Assembly: GCA_016716125.1 (NCBI GenBank) | Contig: JADJWZ010000011.1 | Location: 130,914 to 194,913, forward strand | Direction: 5' to 3' | Length of the DNA stretch: 64,000 nt | Source of the DNA: Ignavibacteria bacterium | GTDB taxonomy: Bacteria > Bacteroidota > Ignavibacteria > Tepidaquicellales > Tepidaquicellaceae | Part shown: in pieces, positions 61,531-64,000 of the stretch | Position numbering within the stretch: position 1 is the first letter of the stretch | How the letters are laid out: every line of letters starts with the position of its first letter | Translations under genes and position numbers: made by a program | Notes under the pieces: model-generated | Seen by the model: the letters and a program-made list of their open reading frames with translations, nothing else | Told to the model about the DNA's origin: nothing | Databases searched by the model: none

Positions 61531-64000
61531 ATGAAAAAAATTACTTTATTATTCATCTGGATAATGTTCGTTTCCGCAAATGTAAATTCTCAGACTGTAG
61601 TAGCGACTTATCCTTTTCCAAACTATTCGCAGTATAATTCTTTCTGGGGTATTACAAAAATAGGAGATACATTAAGAATTGCTACAGACAATAACGGCAG
61701 CATTTATAAAGTTACAGAAACAGGACAGATAAGAGACAGTCTTACTACTCCTTTTAATTTTAATCACGGACTTATATGGGACGGCACAGGTTACTGGATC
61801 GCAGAACAGTTCAGAACGGCAGGCGCGCGGCTTTATAAAATAAATACTTCAGGCGCTGCTGTTGATTCCATTCAGCTGCCTTCGCTTATTGGCGGAGCTT
61901 CAGGCGGAGTAGGGGATCTGGCTTATCATGACGGAGGTATCTGGTTTACAATTTATTCTCCTGACTTTACAGCTTATCCGTTTGCTTATGCATATAAAAT
62001 TAATCTCGCTTCACGTCTGATCACTGATACTATTCCGCTGCTCGGAAGACAGGTACAGGGAGTTGCAATTAAAGGCGATACATTATTTTATGTAAATGAT
62101 TATTTTCATACAACGCCGTTTGTTGATGAAGAAAGAATATATGCGTACAGTCTAACTTTAAGGGATACACTATTTTCATTTCCCGGTCCTGATCCTGACG
62201 GAAACTGTAACCCCAGAGGACTTCACTGGGACGGTCAGCATCTATGGCTTACAGCTGACAGAGTAGGAGGTACTACATTTCTTTATAAAACATTGTATAA
62301 GTATTCTGTGACCGGCGCCGGAAATCCGCAGATCACGACGAGTTTAAATTCAGCGGATTTTGGAAATACTGTAATCGGAACTACAACTGACAGACAATTC
62401 AATATTACAAATACCGGAAACGGCAATCTGATAATTTCCGCTTACAATATTACCAACAATGTGTTTTCTATTAATCCGAATAACGTACCCGACACAATTG
62501 CTCCGGCTCAGACAAAACTTTTTACTTTGAAATTTTCTCCGGTTGCATTCGGTGATGTTTCAGGACAGCTTAATATAAACAGCAATGACGGAGTTACACC
62601 TGAAAAGATAATTAACCTTTACGGCAAGGGAATATTTAACGGAAGTTATATCGGCTCTTCTGTTACTGCTATAAATTATTCTTCAAGAAGGATAAACTCT
62701 CTGAGCGGCGGTTATCTGAATATTACCAATCAGGGCAGCGCTCAGCTTTCTCTGAATTCAGTTACTTTCAGTTCTCCGAATTTCAGACTCGATACTGTCG
62801 GTCTTGTATTTCCGATAGTTATAGATACTCAGAAGACTGTTCCTTTCAGGATCTGGTTCAACCCGAATACAGCATCGAATTTTACTGACTCTGCATCATT
62901 CAATTCAAATGCAGGAAACACAGCGCAGTTAAAAATTCCTCTTTCAGGTACGGGCGTTAATAATCCTGCAGTTCTCGGTGAGATAATGTGGCAGGGAAAT
63001 ATTCCCGATAATCCGAATGTATCCTTCGATAATTTTAAGGTTATGTCGATGAAAGAAATCCCTGATGTAAACTCTGACGGTGTAAATGATATGATGATCT
63101 CAACTGATAACTACTGGACAATTTGTTATAACGGAAATTCATCTCTGACTGATGACATTTTATGGAAGCATAATACAAGGACAAGCAGTACCGTATCCGG
63201 CTCAGTAGTTTATGAAGACGGACTTCAGATATTAGGTGATGTAAATAATGACGGCATACGTGATGTTGTGATCGGTACCGGAGGAAATAACGAACTCGTT
63301 TACGCGCTGTCAGGAAGAACAGGACAAGTATTATGGACTTATGGTGATTCTTCAATTACTTCAGACGGTGATATTAACGGACTCAATGTTTCTAAAGATT
63401 ATAATAATGACGGAATCAATGACGTGCTGGTAGCGGCAACAGGTGAAGGAATGGGTAACGGAAGACATGCTGCGATTTGTCTGAATGCAGTAAACGGCGC
63501 TATAATTTTTTATGCTGTTCAAAACGGAGAGTTTACTCACAGTATTGCATCAAGTTCAGTCGGCGGAGCAATAGACTTCAGCAGCAACGGCGGACCATAC
63601 GGTATAAACGGTTTTTCAAATACCGGTTCCTTTTTATGGACTCTTCCTGTTACCAGTACAGTATGGAATTTAAAAGAAATGCCTGACGTAAATTCTGACG
63701 GTGTAACTGACATTGCAGCGTTTGTGGGATTCAGCGCTTCTCTGAGAATGATCTCCGGAAGTACCGGAACGCAGATCTGGAATAATGATTACGGTCAGAG
63801 TATTGATGGTAATATCAGACTGATTAATGATCTTGATAACAACGGATTTAAAGACATTATATTTTCCGGCGCACAGGCGCTTTTCCGTGTGGATCCGAGG
63901 ACGCCATCTGTTTTATGGTCGGCTTTCCTTGATAATAATTATATTCACGGTGTAGATGAGTTATCAGATCTTACAGGCGACGGTATCCCTGAAATTATTG
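61531..64000 (+). CDS. Large secreted protein with ASH-type and FG-GAP repeats, cut by right edge
   Basis: An ATG at 61531 opens a frame of 823 codons that is still open at the edge. The signal peptide (MKKITLLFIWIMFVSA...) is cleaved after 'NVNSQ'. Residues about 25-280 form a propeller-like domain; about 285-480 contain two Ig-like ASH/choice-of-anchor-D domains ('ADFGNTVIGTTTDRQFNITNTGNGNL', 'LFTLKFSPVAFGDVSG'). After about 500 FG-GAP/VCBS-type repeats appear, each with the calcium-loop D-x-N-x-D-G: 'DVNSDGVNDMMIS', 'DVNNDGIRDVVIGTG', 'DYNNDGINDVLVAATG', 'DVNSDGVTDIAAF', 'DLDNNGFKDIIFSG' and 'DLTGDGIPEII'. A T9SS sorting domain is expected beyond the edge but not visible. Confidence 0.82.
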   Translation, partial: MKKITLLFIWIMFVSANVNSQTVVATYPFPNYSQYNSFWGITKIGDTLRIATDNNGSIYKVTETGQIRDSLTTPFNFNHGLIWDGTGYWIAEQFRTAGARLYKINTSGAAVDSIQLPSLIGGASGGVGDLAYHDGGIWFTIYSPDFTAYPFAYAYKINLASRLITDTIPLLGRQVQGVAIKGDTLFYVNDYFHTTPFVDEERIYAYSLTLRDTLFSFPGPDPDGNCNPRGLHWDGQHLWLTADRVGGTTFLYKTLYKYSVTGAGNPQITTSLNSADFGNTVIGTTTDRQFNITNTGNGNLIISAYNITNNVFSINPNNVPDTIAPAQTKLFTLKFSPVAFGDVSGQLNINSNDGVTPEKIINLYGKGIFNGSYIGSSVTAINYSSRRINSLSGGYLNITNQGSAQLSLNSVTFSSPNFRLDTVGLVFPIVIDTQKTVPFRIWFNPNTASNFTDSASFNSNAGNTAQLKIPLSGTGVNNPAVLGEIMWQGNIPDNPNVSFDNFKVMSMKEIPDVNSDGVNDMMISTDNYWTICYNGNSSLTDDILWKHNTRTSSTVSGSVVYEDGLQILGDVNNDGIRDVVIGTGGNNELVYALSGRTGQVLWTYGDSSITSDGDINGLNVSKDYNNDGINDVLVAATGEGMGNGRHAAICLNAVNGAIIFYAVQNGEFTHSIASSSVGGAIDFSSNGGPYGINGFSNTGSFLWTLPVTSTVWNLKEMPDVNSDGVTDIAAFVGFSASLRMISGSTGTQIWNNDYGQSIDGNIRLINDLDNNGFKDIIFSGAQALFRVDPRTPSVLWSAFLDNNYIHGVDELSDLTGDGIPEII

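Noticed and set aside
1..64000. tRNA, rRNA, tmRNA or other standard RNA genes.
   Set aside because: No T-loop/acceptor-stem combination or rRNA-like stretch was recognised by eye on either strand; a covariance-model search would be needed to be certain.

Overview
The window is AT-rich chromosomal DNA, most likely from the Bacteroidota/Ignavibacteriota side of the FCB group. The evidence is the 'PNPFNPST' C-terminal sorting domains of the type IX secretion type (30833-32317, 37200-38487), promoters that fit the Bacteroidetes TTTG/TAnnTTTG pattern rather than sigma70, many secreted TPR and beta-barrel proteins, and the gene set. The assignment to an Ignavibacteria-like lineage is inference. No rRNA, tRNA or CRISPR array was found.

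Left part (1-29977), mostly housekeeping genes: a DUF2807 protein cut by the edge; TPR proteins; a PgpH-like c-di-AMP phosphodiesterase with xerD; a TPR lipoprotein/sppA/HU cluster ending in a 31-aa bS22/mS38-like ribosomal protein and a clear terminator; gltX-rsmI; rlmB; an NtrC-family regulator without the GAFTGA motif; a CrtI-type desaturase; mutS2 broken by one in-frame TAA; cvpA; yqeY; membrane and secreted proteins; ygfZ, fbaB and a 32-aa basic protein. A tightly packed five-gene run follows: EamA transporter, CDF transporter with three C-terminal domains, Gfo/Idh oxidoreductase, metallophosphoesterase, and CCA-adding enzyme. Between 19854 and 19999 a promoter is followed at once by two interleaved inverted repeats (pseudoknot topology) and a T-run: a candidate leader or small RNA on the minus strand.

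Middle part (29978-39227), accessory and decaying: vapB with a vapC that has lost a catalytic segment; a T9SS-type secreted protein; a 16-bp tandem array; an ECF sigma factor broken by TGA beside a putative anti-sigma protein; about 1.2 kb of gene-free, purine-rich DNA with a 21-bp minisatellite; a roughly 480-bp element with long imperfect inverted ends; a pRiA4b ORF-3-like gene; two wrecked T9SS cargo genes; and several families of dispersed hairpin repeats.

Right part (39228-64000): dprA, a DUF3109 gene with a frameshift inside its cysteine region, rpoN, hslV and hslU in one run; then a long minus-strand series with acyl-CoA dehydrogenase, 3-hydroxyacyl-CoA dehydrogenase, thiolase, tpiA, gatB, photolyase, an IMPDH/GMP reductase family enzyme, sucC, a small lipoprotein, a P5C-type aldehyde dehydrogenase and a serine hydrolase. 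Next come a lipoprotein and a 950-aa secreted protein with a 27-residue solenoid repeat. The last gene is a large secreted FG-GAP repeat protein cut by the right edge.

Six genes carry reading-frame damage (mutS2, vapC, ECF sigma factor, two T9SS cargo genes, DUF3109). Whether this is real decay or consensus error cannot be settled from sequence alone.
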